Below are positions 34,212 to 43,113 of a stretch of DNA of 64,000 bases, in pieces. Every line of letters begins with the position of its first letter. Positions within the stretch are counted from its first letter, which is position 1. The position numbers were made by a program, and so were the translations under genes. The stretch is taken from assembly GCF_017942085.1 (NCBI RefSeq), contig NZ_JAGKSP010000004.1:1-64000 (forward strand). Direction: 5' to 3'. This stretch comes from Paenibacillus lignilyticus (GTDB lineage Bacteria > Bacillota > Bacilli > Paenibacillales > Paenibacillaceae). The notes beneath the pieces were generated by a model. The model made no database searches. It was not told where the DNA came from and saw nothing but the letters and a program-made list of their open reading frames with translations.

Positions 34212-35924
34212 ATGCATGTGAAGAACAAGGCACTGCGCTTTACTCTGTTTGGATGCGTGGCGTTGACGCTCGTACTGACGGCAGCCTGCGGCAGCAACAA
34301 TGGCAATAACACGGGGGAATCGGGGAATAAGACGAACGATTCGGCGACAACGAATAATGCGCCGACGGACAATACTTCTGCGGAGAAGCCGGCGGAAGAG
34401 ATCGACTACTACAAATTCAAGGAGCCGGTCGATGTCGTATTCGCGAAGAGCGTATTCGATGTCAAGGTGTACCCTGAAGGAGAAGATCCAGGCAACAACG
34501 CGGTGTACAAAATGATCGAGCAGACGACGAACATCAAGCCGACGAACAAGTTCGCCGTCCCTTACGAAAACTACCGCGAACGCATCAAGCTTGGGATTGC
34601 GAGCAACGATCTGCCGGACATCTTCTTCGCGGAGCAAGCCGACGTGGACCAACTGATCAAGAATGACATGCTGGAAGACCTGAAGCCGATTTATGACAAG
34701 TACGCAACGGACAAAACAAAACAAATCGCCGGTTACAAGGATGGGCTTCTGTTCTCTGGCGCACAGCGCGAAGACAAGATCTACGGCATGCCTAACGTTT
34801 CCGATTCACTGAACGGTTCGCCTGTCGTCTACATCCGCAAGGATTGGATGGACAAACTGGGCGCGCAAATGCCGAAGACGTTCGAAGAGCTGATCGCGCT
34901 GGCTAAGCGCTTCGCCAAGGAAGATCCGGATGGCGACGGCAAACCGGACACGTACGGGCTGTCCATGAACAACCAGCTCGACCTGAAGTTTACGGCGCTG
35001 ATGAACGCTTACGGCGCATATCCGAAGGTATACGTGAAGGATGCGGACGGCAAGCTGAATTACGGCAGCTTGAATCCGAATATGAAGCAGGGCTTGACGA
35101 TGCTGGCCGAACTGTATAAAGAAGGCGTCATTGACAAGGAATTCGTAACGAAAGACATGCCGAAATCGATGGAGCTCGTCTCGCAAGGCAAAGTCGGCAT
35201 TCTGATCGGGGAGTTCTTCTCGCCGCTCTGGCCGCTGCAGGATGTGCCGAAGAACGTGAAGGGCGCTGATTTCGTCAGCATGCCAATGCCTGGTCTTGGC
35301 GGTTCGGAGTATCAGCCGAACGTTCCGATTAACGTAAGCGGCTACTTCGTGGTCCGCAAAGGCTTCGCGCATCCGGAAGCGCTGATGGTGCTGCTAAACA
35401 ATCTTGCCGAAACGTCCTACAGTAACCTCGACAATGCGTGGGCGAAAGCATGGTCGGAACTCAATAAGGATCCGAAGTACGCGAATGCCAGCATCAACAA
35501 CTGGCTGCCAGTCTTCAATGACCGCCCTGACGCCAATACGAACCGCTACAACCTCTTCACCGATGCGCTTAAATCAGGCACCGATCAGAACATGCCGGCC
35601 GATCAGCGCGTTACGTTCCAGAACGTGAAGAAGGGCAAGGAAGGCGATGCGGCTAACTGGCCATGGTACAAAACGTTCCTCGAAGGAGTACCGAATGCCA
35701 GCAGCTACAAAACGATCGTCTACAACGGTTGGTTCGGAAGCGCGACAGAGACAGGCAAGCTCAAAGGCGCAAGCCTGCTCGACCTGGAGAATCAAACGTT
35801 CATTAAAATCATCGTGGGCAAGTCTCCGGTCGATTCCTTCGACGACTTTGCGAAGCAATACAACGATCTCGGCGGCAAGCAGATTCTAGATGAAATGAAT
35901 GCGGTGCTAGCAACGCAGAAGTAA
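34212..35924 (+). CDS. LplA-like extracellular sugar-binding lipoprotein
   Basis: A 570-residue binding lipoprotein with lipobox LTAAC and an Asn/Thr-rich linker. Its body is paralogous to the protein at 28945: SNDLPDIFFAEQADVDQLIKN, VYIRKDWMDKLG and DPDGDGKPDTYG appear in the same order. It delivers an oligosaccharide to the two permeases 90 bp downstream. ATG 34212 lies only four bases from AAAGGA; GTG 34218 has the better spacing and is the alternative start. No ATPase gene is present, so a shared MsmK-type ATPase elsewhere must energise import, as is usual for this class. Confidence 0.9.
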   Translation: MHVKNKALRFTLFGCVALTLVLTAACGSNNGNNTGESGNKTNDSATTNNAPTDNTSAEKPAEEIDYYKFKEPVDVVFAKSVFDVKVYPEGEDPGNNAVYKMIEQTTNIKPTNKFAVPYENYRERIKLGIASNDLPDIFFAEQADVDQLIKNDMLEDLKPIYDKYATDKTKQIAGYKDGLLFSGAQREDKIYGMPNVSDSLNGSPVVYIRKDWMDKLGAQMPKTFEELIALAKRFAKEDPDGDGKPDTYGLSMNNQLDLKFTALMNAYGAYPKVYVKDADGKLNYGSLNPNMKQGLTMLAELYKEGVIDKEFVTKDMPKSMELVSQGKVGILIGEFFSPLWPLQDVPKNVKGADFVSMPMPGLGGSEYQPNVPINVSGYFVVRKGFAHPEALMVLLNNLAETSYSNLDNAWAKAWSELNKDPKYANASINNWLPVFNDRPDANTNRYNLFTDALKSGTDQNMPADQRVTFQNVKKGKEGDAANWPWYKTFLEGVPNASSYKTIVYNGWFGSATETGKLKGASLLDLENQTFIKIIVGKSPVDSFDDFAKQYNDLGGKQILDEMNAVLATQK

Positions 35925-35956
35925 GCCCAATACCAAGACGTACGCGCAACCGAATA

Positions 35957-35986
35957 CCAGGGCTCGTCCGCAGCGGCGAGCCTTGG
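35957..35986 (+). terminator. intercistronic hairpin between binding protein and permease
   Basis: CCAGGGCTCG (35957-35966) pairs with CGAGCCTTGG (35977-35986, one wobble). There is no T run. Such hairpins often stabilise the binding-protein mRNA relative to the permease part; that role is inferred. Confidence 0.55.
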
Positions 35987-36014
35987 CATATCTAATGGCA
36001 ATGGCGGTGGCTTC

Positions 36015-36920
36015 ATGAACATGATCAAAAGGCGTTTGGCTACAAAAGAATGGCAGCTTCATCTGATGATTGCTCCCGGCGTCGTTTTTCTTATCCTGTT
36101 TTCGTATTTGCCGCTCTATGGCATCCTGATTGCTTTCAAAGAGTTCTTGCCTTCCAAAGGAATTTGGGCATCGCCTTGGGTCGGACTCAAATACTTCGAC
36201 TTCATGATGAAGTTGCCCGATGTCTGGCGCGTGACGAACAATACGGTTTACATTGCCGGACTGAAAATACTGCTCGGCTTCCCGGTTCCGATTATCATTG
36301 CGCTCATGCTGAACGAAGTGCGCCGCAGCTTCTTCAAGAAAGGCGTGCAAACGATCATTTATCTGCCTCATTTCCTGTCCTGGGTCATTCTGGCGGGACT
36401 CATTCTCGACGTGTTTTCGCTAACGGGCATCGTGAACTCATTTCTTGGCTGGTTCGGCATCGAGCCTTTCTATTATCTTGGAGACAACCGGAGCTTTCCC
36501 TGGATTATTATAGCAACGGACATTTGGAAAAATTTTGGCTGGGGAACGGTCATTTATCTGGCAGCTTTAACCGGAATCGATCCAGCCCTTTACGAGTCGT
36601 CGGTTATTGACGGTGCGAACCGCTGGAAGCAAACGCTCCACATTACGATCCCGGGCATCGTGCCCATTATCATATTGACCGCGATTCTGAGCCTGGGCAA
36701 TGTGCTCAATGCGGGGTTCGAGCAAATTTTCAACTTATATAATCCGCTCGTCATGGATCGGGGCGATATTCTGGACACGTACGTGTATCGGGTGGCGTTT
36801 CAGGAAACGAACTGGAGCCTTAGCACGATGGTAGGGCTGATCAAATCGGTTGTGAACAGCGTGCTCATTATCGCAGGCTACTTGCTTGCTTACCGCATTA
36901 CGAAATACCGCGTATTCTAA
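36015..36920 (+). CDS. LplB-like sugar ABC transporter permease
   Basis: A 301-residue permease with six predicted helices. The family start is seen as MIAPGVVFLILFSYLPLYGILIAFKEF, and the EAA loop that contacts the ATPase is LYESSVIDGANRWKQTLHITIPG (residues about 196-218). It pairs with the permease 39 bp downstream. Both are fed by the lipoprotein at 34212. Confidence 0.92.
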   Translation: MNMIKRRLATKEWQLHLMIAPGVVFLILFSYLPLYGILIAFKEFLPSKGIWASPWVGLKYFDFMMKLPDVWRVTNNTVYIAGLKILLGFPVPIIIALMLNEVRRSFFKKGVQTIIYLPHFLSWVILAGLILDVFSLTGIVNSFLGWFGIEPFYYLGDNRSFPWIIIATDIWKNFGWGTVIYLAALTGIDPALYESSVIDGANRWKQTLHITIPGIVPIIILTAILSLGNVLNAGFEQIFNLYNPLVMDRGDILDTYVYRVAFQETNWSLSTMVGLIKSVVNSVLIIAGYLLAYRITKYRVF

Positions 36921-36959
36921 TCGCGCATTCAGGCATTTGTTCCTTCGGGGGGGCATGAA

Positions 36960-37841
36960 ATGAACAAACTACATGATACATGGGGGATGCGCTTGTTCGC
37001 CATCTTCAACTATCTGCTTCTTGCGGCTGCAGCATTCCTTTGCATCCTGCCTCTGATAAACGTGCTGGCCGTTTCCTTGAGCAGCAGCCACGCGGCCAAT
37101 GCCAATCTGGTAGGCCTATGGCCGGTTGATTTCACGATTCAATCTTACAAAGTCATTCTGACCCGCGCGGAAGTGTTGAAGGCGTTTTGGATATCCACGG
37201 AGCGAACCTTGCTTGGCGTGCTGCTCAATAATGTACTGACCATCCTGATGGCCTATCCGCTGGCCAAGTCTGCGAAGCAGTTTGCAGGGCGGCACGTCTA
37301 CATGTGGGGGATGATCTTCGTTATGCTGTTTAACGGCGGACTCGTCCCAACCTATATCATCGTGCATGATCTTGGGCTGCTGAACTCCATTTGGTCGCTG
37401 GTGCTGCCGGGCGCCGTTCCGATCTTCAGTGTCATTCTAATGATGAATTTCTTGAAGCAGCTGCCTTCCGAAATCGAAGAAGCCGCGTTTATGGACGGCG
37501 CATCCTACTTCACAAGCTTATCGCGGATCGTCATTCCGCTGTCTATGCCGGTTATCGCGACCGTGACGTTGTTCCACTTCGTGGGGCATTGGAACGATTG
37601 GTTCGCGGGCTTGCTGTACATGACGGATATATCCAAGTATCCACTGCAGACGATGCTGCAATCGGTCGTCAAGGGCAACGACATTATGACGCTCGACGCA
37701 GCAAAGCTGTATGCAGATGTTTCGGATCGGACGCTGAAAGGCGCGCAAGTCTTCGTGACGGCTTTGCCGATTCTCTTGCTCTATCCTTTTCTTCAGAAGT
37801 ATTTTACAAAAGGGATCGTCCTCGGTTCTGTTAAAGGGTAA
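36960..37841 (+). CDS. LplC-like sugar ABC transporter permease
   Basis: A 293-residue permease with six helices. The EAA loop reads EIEEAAFMDGASYFTSLSRIVIPLSMP, and the C terminus YPFLQKYFTKGIVLGSVKG is typical of the LplC/YtcP class. It forms the heterodimeric channel with the gene before it. ATG 36960 follows a GGGGGG stretch. The operon ends at a strong terminator 54 bp downstream. Confidence 0.92.
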   Translation: MNKLHDTWGMRLFAIFNYLLLAAAAFLCILPLINVLAVSLSSSHAANANLVGLWPVDFTIQSYKVILTRAEVLKAFWISTERTLLGVLLNNVLTILMAYPLAKSAKQFAGRHVYMWGMIFVMLFNGGLVPTYIIVHDLGLLNSIWSLVLPGAVPIFSVILMMNFLKQLPSEIEEAAFMDGASYFTSLSRIVIPLSMPVIATVTLFHFVGHWNDWFAGLLYMTDISKYPLQTMLQSVVKGNDIMTLDAAKLYADVSDRTLKGAQVFVTALPILLLYPFLQKYFTKGIVLGSVKG

Positions 37842-37894
37842 ATGGGTAGTCTACTTTCATGTCCTTGATCCAACAATCTACAATCAATTGCATG

Positions 37895-37930
37895 GAGGTT
37901 GAGCAGACACGTTCTGCTCAACCTTTTTTT
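37895..37930 (+). terminator. rho-independent terminator after permease operon
   Basis: AGGTTGAGCAGA pairs with TCTGCTCAACCT around ACACGT, followed by seven T. Confidence 0.93.
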
Positions 37931-38065
37931 GCGTCAATTTCATGCTTCCTGTTACAAAATTATTTAGTATTCCCGATTTTTCGAATATGTTTTCGTTGGC
38001 AGATGACATATTTCATTAAGAGTATTGCAGATATAATTAAAAAAAAAGAGATAGGAGAGAAAATC

Positions 38066-38332
38066 ATGAAATCGGAGCTACAAGCTGCAACTTATAAAGA
38101 GATCCGTCATCGTTCCAGCAAAAGCTGGTTAAAAACTTTCATCAGTCAGATTGATTTACAAGTGATGGTGCTTCCCGGCGTTTTGTTGGTCCTCATATTC
38201 AGCTATTTTCCCATGTGGGGCGTCTTAATGGCTTTCCAGAATTATAACTTATTTAATGGCTTTTTCGGCAGTGATTGGGTGGGGCTGAAGCATTTTGAGA
38301 TGTTCTTGCATTCGCCTGACTTTTCACCCTGA
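38066..38332 (+). pseudogene. truncated LplB-like permease (first 88 codons)
   Basis: ATG 38066 with AGGAGAG upstream opens a frame that reads as a normal LplB N terminus: MVLPGVLLVLIFSYFPMWGV and then GLKHFEMFLHSPDF at residue 86. It stops two codons later, where a full permease has about 200 more residues. The next bases read in another frame as an unrelated protein tail, so a deletion joined two genes here. The fragment keeps one helix and cannot transport. Confidence 0.85.
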
Positions 38333-38489
38333 TGGAGAGGTTGCCATCTTCCTTAATTATATGTCGAGCTCGCAAGTAGTAGAGTTTAAGGAACCTGTCC
38401 AAGATTGCATAAATATTGGAACGTTGGTCGGAAACACAGAATTGCCGCCATACGGGGTTATGGTTGTGCAGCGTCTTCGGAGAAACTAG
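38331..38489 (+). pseudogene. 3' remnant of a beta-galactosidase-like gene
   Basis: Right after the permease break, a different frame reads VAIFLNYMSSSQVVEF and ends at LPPYGVMVVQRL before TAG 38489. Strand pattern and the PYGV(M/A)V ending resemble the C-terminal beta domain of GH42 beta-galactosidases, a common last gene of such transporter operons. No start is present. The assignment is tentative because only about 50 residues remain. Confidence 0.45.
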
Positions 38490-38543
38490 TGGGTAAGCTG
38501 TTCAGCGAGCAGATCAAGCTTACCACGGGCTTGGCTGTATAGT

Positions 38544-38574
38544 CCCCCGCCCCGGCCATGTGGCCGAAGCGGGG
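38544..38574 (+). terminator. GC-rich hairpin between scar and kinase gene
   Basis: CCCCGC and the following CGGCCA pair with TGGCCG and GCGGGG around a short loop. Only AATTTG follows, so termination strength is doubtful. It lies between the decayed genes and the convergent kinase gene. Confidence 0.45.
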
Positions 38575-38633
38575 AATTTGGCTTGGTGAGAGGAAGGAAG
38601 ATGAATGAGCAATCCCGCGATAAAAGGCATGCA

Positions 38634-40436
38634 TCACCCGGATGACAATTTTTGAACGGGAATCCGGATCGTTACCTGCGTGCCGCGACCCGGTTCGCTA
38701 TGGAAAGCGAGTCCGAAATCGATTCCGTAAAATAGCCGGATCCTCTCGTGAATGTTACGGAGTCCGTATCCGCTATCTCTCGTTCGGTTATCCGAATTGT
38801 CCGTAAGCAACATTCCGACCATTTCGGTTTGCATGCCTACGCCGTCATCGGACACCTTAATGACGATGTCTCCTCTCTCGAGCCCCCCCGTAATCCGAAT
38901 CTCGCCCGCTTCCGAATCTTTGCACAAAATCCCATGAATGATGGCGTTCTCCAAAATCGGCTGTAGCGTGATTTTCAAAATTCCATAATCATGGATTTCT
39001 TCATCGACATCAACGACCAATTGAATTTTATTGACGTAACGAGCAGTTTGCACTTGCATGTAGCTGCTCGCGTGAAGCAGCTCGTCCCGAATGGAGATGA
39101 CCGTTTTTCCCATGCTCAAACTTAATTTATAAAACTTCGAAAGTGAAGTCACAACCTGCTCGATCTGGTCGTTCATTCCGCTTCGGGCCATCCATTTCAT
39201 CATATCTAATGTGTTATACAGAAAATGGGGATTGATCTGCGCCTGCAATGCTCTCAGCTCTGCGTTCTTGACCTCCTGTCCCGAAAGATATTGCTCCTCG
39301 AGCAGCAATTCGATCTTGCCAACCATGAAATTGTAGTTCTCGATCAATTCCCCGAACTCGTCTTTGGAAGGAGGCAGGGAGAGCGCCGCAATATGGCCAT
39401 TTTGAACGTTGCGCATTTTGCGCATGATCTGAGTGAGACGGGACGTCATGTAGTTGGAGATTACAATGGACAATAGAAAAGCGATCAGGGCGATGGCAAT
39501 GAGCAAGAGAACGGATTTCCTTAACATCAGCTTGCTCTCGGAGGCGATTTCTTTAAGCGGAATCGCCGTCACCATGTACCAGTCCGTATCGGGAATTCGT
39601 CTGCTTTCGAGATACATGCTGGCGGATGTATGGTCCACTTTAACGAAATGCGGACCTTTTTCTGCGGAACTCGCCGTCTCCGCAAGATCGATGTTGTATT
39701 GCTGCTGAAGCTTAGGATTCGAGCTGGCGACGATTTCGTTGCTTGAATTCTGGATATAGGTCAGGCTGTTGCGGATCGGCGAGGCGTTGTTTAGAACGTC
39801 GACGATAGCCGATTCTGGAATGTCTAATCTGACGATTCCCAGAAATTCGGAAAAATCATTCTGGTTGCGAATCGGTCGAAGAACGGACAACGTTCTGGAC
39901 GAAAGAGATTCGCTTTCGAAGTACGAGCCCGGTGCCCAGAGAATGCCTTTTCCGCTGTCCATTAATCGTTTAAACCAGGCGGTTTTCTTTGCGGCACCCA
40001 AGCTGAATAAATTCCAATTTTCCTCTGAATAAAACAGCTGATCGTTGACGTATAGTTTCACGCTGCTAATATCCTGCTCATTTTCAAACGAAGACAAGAA
40101 CGGGCGGATATTGAGAAAATCTTTATATTGCGTAAAAAAGTCGGCGGCGCTTGCCTCACTCGTCATGACGTCGTTTAGCATTTTCTCAGATACGAGGATA
40201 TCACTCGCCGCGCGAATTCTTTGAAATTTATAGGCGAGAAATGAGAAGGACTGGTCGAAATTCCGGGTGACCGAGAACGTCGTTCGATCCAAAAATTGCT
40301 TATAGGCCTGTTCCGAAGACAGATAGAAGTAACCGCCGAGTGGGATGACGATCAGTGCTAAAAAGGATAGAATAAGCTTGTTTTTGAGCTTCAATTCATA
40401 AAAAAAGCGAAATGCTCCCATTAACGTTCGCTTCAT
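38634..40436 (-). CDS. YesM-type sensor histidine kinase
   Basis: A 600-residue kinase: TM1 (about 18-38), extracytoplasmic double-Cache-like region (about 40-285), TM2 (about 300-320), HAMP (about 325-375), His_kinase with QAQINPHFLYNTLDMMKWMA, and HATPase_c with LQPILENAIIHGI and SDDGVGM. I start it at ATG 40436, which overlaps the regulator stop by 4 bp (ATGA); an upstream in-frame start would lie inside the regulator gene. It is divergent from the permease-binding protein-GH88 operon that it probably controls. Confidence 0.9.
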   Translation of the reverse strand: MKRTLMGAFRFFYELKLKNKLILSFLALIVIPLGGYFYLSSEQAYKQFLDRTTFSVTRNFDQSFSFLAYKFQRIRAASDILVSEKMLNDVMTSEASAADFFTQYKDFLNIRPFLSSFENEQDISSVKLYVNDQLFYSEENWNLFSLGAAKKTAWFKRLMDSGKGILWAPGSYFESESLSSRTLSVLRPIRNQNDFSEFLGIVRLDIPESAIVDVLNNASPIRNSLTYIQNSSNEIVASSNPKLQQQYNIDLAETASSAEKGPHFVKVDHTSASMYLESRRIPDTDWYMVTAIPLKEIASESKLMLRKSVLLLIAIALIAFLLSIVISNYMTSRLTQIMRKMRNVQNGHIAALSLPPSKDEFGELIENYNFMVGKIELLLEEQYLSGQEVKNAELRALQAQINPHFLYNTLDMMKWMARSGMNDQIEQVVTSLSKFYKLSLSMGKTVISIRDELLHASSYMQVQTARYVNKIQLVVDVDEEIHDYGILKITLQPILENAIIHGILCKDSEAGEIRITGGLERGDIVIKVSDDGVGMQTEMVGMLLTDNSDNRTRDSGYGLRNIHERIRLFYGIDFGLAFHSEPGRGTQVTIRIPVQKLSSG

Positions 40437-42019
40437 TCCACTAAATCCTCCCTGTATTCCGAAGGATTCTTCCCTGTAAGCTTTCGGAAGCACTTCGCGA
40501 AATAATCTCCGTTGCTGTAGCCTACCCGGGCGGATACATCGGAGATTTTAAGCGAAGCATCGCGAAGAAGAGCTTTCGCTTGTCCGACACGGTACTCCGT
40601 TAAATATTGGTTGATCGTGCGGCCCGTCTCCTGCTTGAACCGATTGCACAGGTAAGAAGCAGTCAGCAATGTATGAGCGCTTATCCGTGCAATGGACAAT
40701 TCTTGGTCTGCGTAATGAGAATGAATGTAATCGAGAATGCCGTCTACGACGCTACTGTAAGGCGAGCGTTCCTTCAAGAGGGAGGCGTAACGTTCAATCT
40801 TCTTTACGAGAAATTCTCTCAGTTCGCTTAGTGTATTGAAATCGCTCATTAAATTCCATAGATAATTCGAGCTGTCTGCATTGTCGAACAAACGGATTTC
40901 TTTTTCTCCGGCGGCACGAACGACGACGAGCAGGAGCTGGAAGTATATTTCCTTGACGCTGTTCACCGTCGTGTTCTTATGTTGCTTAATATCGAAGGTC
41001 AGGCTATGGATAAGTCTAATCGCAAGGCGGGTTTCTTGTTTGGCAAGATGCTCGCCGAATGAGGTAATCAATTGGGAATTTAACGAATAGGAGGGCGTGT
41101 TATTCTCGCTATATCCGTATAAAGAATAGCCGTTATAGAACATATGTTGCAGGACGATCGCTGCCGTCCGATAAGATTGCTCCGCGTTAGCCAGGCCGAC
41201 AACCGGCTTGCCAACAGCAATGAACACCGCTTCCTTCGCGGGCAAAACGTCCAGCAAGTTGGAAGCGAAACGGTCGACTTGATCCTGAAGCTCTTCCGAA
41301 TGGCCGGACGCAGCATATAGATGCACGATGATGTGGTGTTTGTCCTTAACGGCGGCGAGGCCGGTCGTGTCCGGGGCCGTTAGCAATCCGGATGCCAGGT
41401 TGTATATATAGTCAGCCATCGTTTCAGCCTGCTCCTGATTCCCAGAGGCGGACATGGAACGGATTTTAATCAATAAAGTTTGTAACCGCAGTTTGGCGGG
41501 AAATGAAATAGATGCTAATTGGCACATTTCTTCAATACGTTCTTTGTTCGATTGGGACTTCGTGATGGCGATCGCCATTTCGCTCAAGATGAGTGGAACG
41601 GCAGCGACGATCGTGCTCTTCTCCGCATTGGGGTTTTTGAGAAGCTCTCGATAATGGGATACTGCCAGCCGAACCGCTTCTGTCATCTCCGGGAGGTCAA
41701 TCGGTTTCTCGACGTAGGAAACTGCCCTCAGCTTGATGGCCGACTTCAAATATTCCTTGTCGGAGAATCCGCTCATGAAAATAATGTGGCAATTCGGCTC
41801 TGTTTCTCTGTAAGCGGTTGCAAAATCAATCCCATTCATCTTGGGCATTCGCACATCGGTTAAAAGCATTTGGGGACGTTCCCGCCTAGCGATTTCCAAC
41901 GCTTTGCTCCCATTGCTCGCTACTAGCACGGTTTCCACGCCAAGCGATTGCCAAGGTAGGGACTCGTAAATTCCTTGCAGCGTAAACGGATCATCATCCG
42001 CGATCAACACTTTCAGCAT
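40433..42019 (-). CDS. YesN-type AraC response regulator
   Basis: A 528-residue regulator: receiver domain (1-125) with Asp8-Asp10, phosphorylated Asp55 (LTDVRMPKMNG) and Lys105 (YVEKPIDLPE), a long middle region, and a C-terminal AraC domain (about 425-525; ISAHTLLTASYLCNRFKQETGRT and SARVGYSNGDYFAKCFRKLTGKNPSEY). It precedes its kinase with 4-bp overlap. Regulator-first order differs from the pair at 30656. A palindrome at 42038-42058 lies just upstream of its ATG. Confidence 0.9.
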   Translation of the reverse strand: MLKVLIADDDPFTLQGIYESLPWQSLGVETVLVASNGSKALEIARRERPQMLLTDVRMPKMNGIDFATAYRETEPNCHIIFMSGFSDKEYLKSAIKLRAVSYVEKPIDLPEMTEAVRLAVSHYRELLKNPNAEKSTIVAAVPLILSEMAIAITKSQSNKERIEEMCQLASISFPAKLRLQTLLIKIRSMSASGNQEQAETMADYIYNLASGLLTAPDTTGLAAVKDKHHIIVHLYAASGHSEELQDQVDRFASNLLDVLPAKEAVFIAVGKPVVGLANAEQSYRTAAIVLQHMFYNGYSLYGYSENNTPSYSLNSQLITSFGEHLAKQETRLAIRLIHSLTFDIKQHKNTTVNSVKEIYFQLLLVVVRAAGEKEIRLFDNADSSNYLWNLMSDFNTLSELREFLVKKIERYASLLKERSPYSSVVDGILDYIHSHYADQELSIARISAHTLLTASYLCNRFKQETGRTINQYLTEYRVGQAKALLRDASLKISDVSARVGYSNGDYFAKCFRKLTGKNPSEYREDLVE

Positions 42020-42037
42020 GTATTCAGCTCCCCCTCA

Positions 42038-42058
42038 TTGAGAAGACAGTTTTCTCAA
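42038..42058. promoter_or_regulatory. inverted repeat in the divergent control region
   Basis: TTGAGAA (42038-42044) and TTCTCAA (42052-42058) form a perfect 7-bp inverted repeat with a 7-base spacer, in the 157 bp between the regulator gene and the permease operon. It could be an operator or a leader hairpin for the regulator mRNA. No direct evidence picks one. Confidence 0.4.
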
Positions 42059-42176
42059 CAGTACAATATTTTTGGCTATATTACAATTCTGTCGGGTTCA
42101 TTTGAAAACGAAGAATCGGCATACTAGAAACATAGCTATCCAAGAATGAACTACATAGAACAGGGGGATTAACGCA

Positions 42177-43097
42177 GTGAAACGTGAATCATTGCTTCGG
42201 CATCTAGTGAAAAATCGGCTTCTGGTGTTGATGTCGTTGCCGGCCATCGTTTTTTTTATCGTATTTAGTTATTTGCCTATTGCCGGTTTGGTTATCGCTT
42301 TCAAACAGTACAATTACCGCGATGGCATCTTCGGCAGCCCATGGGCAGGTATTGACAATTTTCAGTTTTTCTTTATTTCAGGAAAAGCCTGGCTTGTTAC
42401 GAGCAATACGTTTCTGTATAATCTAGCGTTCATTATCATTAACAACCTACTTGAGATTGTGCTTGCAGTCGCACTCGTCGAAATTTCGAGCAATTGGCTT
42501 CGTAAAGTGATGCAATCGATGCTGTTCCTTCCGTATTTCGTATCCTGGGTGACGGTAGGGCTGTTGTTCTTCGGTTTTGCGAACTTCGATTCGGGTATCG
42601 TGAACAGCTTGTTGCAGACATTTGGCGCGGAGCCGATCGATATTTACAATACGCCAGGTTATTGGCCGATCATGATCGTGCTCGTAAGCGCTTGGAAAGC
42701 GGTGGGTTACGGGATGATCTACTATATGGCGGCGATTATGGGCGTCGATCCCGAAATCTATGAAGCGGCCGAAATCGACGGAGCGAATATTTTTCGCAAA
42801 ATTTGGCATCTGACGATTCCGTACTTGATTCCGACAGTTGTCATCTTGCTGCTGCTGGCGGTCGGGAACATATTTCGAGGCGACTTCGGCTTGTTCTATC
42901 AGCTCGTCCAGAACAATGGAGTTCTGTTCGATAAAACCGACGTCATCGACACCTTCGTCTTCCGTTCACTGCTCATGACGAGGGAAGAGGGAATGGCCGC
43001 TGCGGCCGGTTTCTATCAATCCGTCCTTTGCTTCGTTACGATTATGATGGCGAACTTCGCTGTAAAAAAATACAACAAAGACTACTCTTTGTTCTAG
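42177..43097 (+). CDS. LplB-like sugar ABC transporter permease
   Basis: A 306-residue six-helix permease. Family start: LMSLPAIVFFIVFSYLPIAGLVIAFKQYNYRDGIFGSP-type region at residues 18-55. The EAA loop is IYEAAEIDGANIFRKIWHLTIP. The start is GTG 42177 with AGGGGGA upstream. It is the first gene of a permease-permease-binding protein-GH88 unit. Confidence 0.92.
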   Translation: MKRESLLRHLVKNRLLVLMSLPAIVFFIVFSYLPIAGLVIAFKQYNYRDGIFGSPWAGIDNFQFFFISGKAWLVTSNTFLYNLAFIIINNLLEIVLAVALVEISSNWLRKVMQSMLFLPYFVSWVTVGLLFFGFANFDSGIVNSLLQTFGAEPIDIYNTPGYWPIMIVLVSAWKAVGYGMIYYMAAIMGVDPEIYEAAEIDGANIFRKIWHLTIPYLIPTVVILLLLAVGNIFRGDFGLFYQLVQNNGVLFDKTDVIDTFVFRSLLMTREEGMAAAAGFYQSVLCFVTIMMANFAVKKYNKDYSLF

Positions 43098-43113
43098 GAA
43101 GGAGAGCTTGCCG

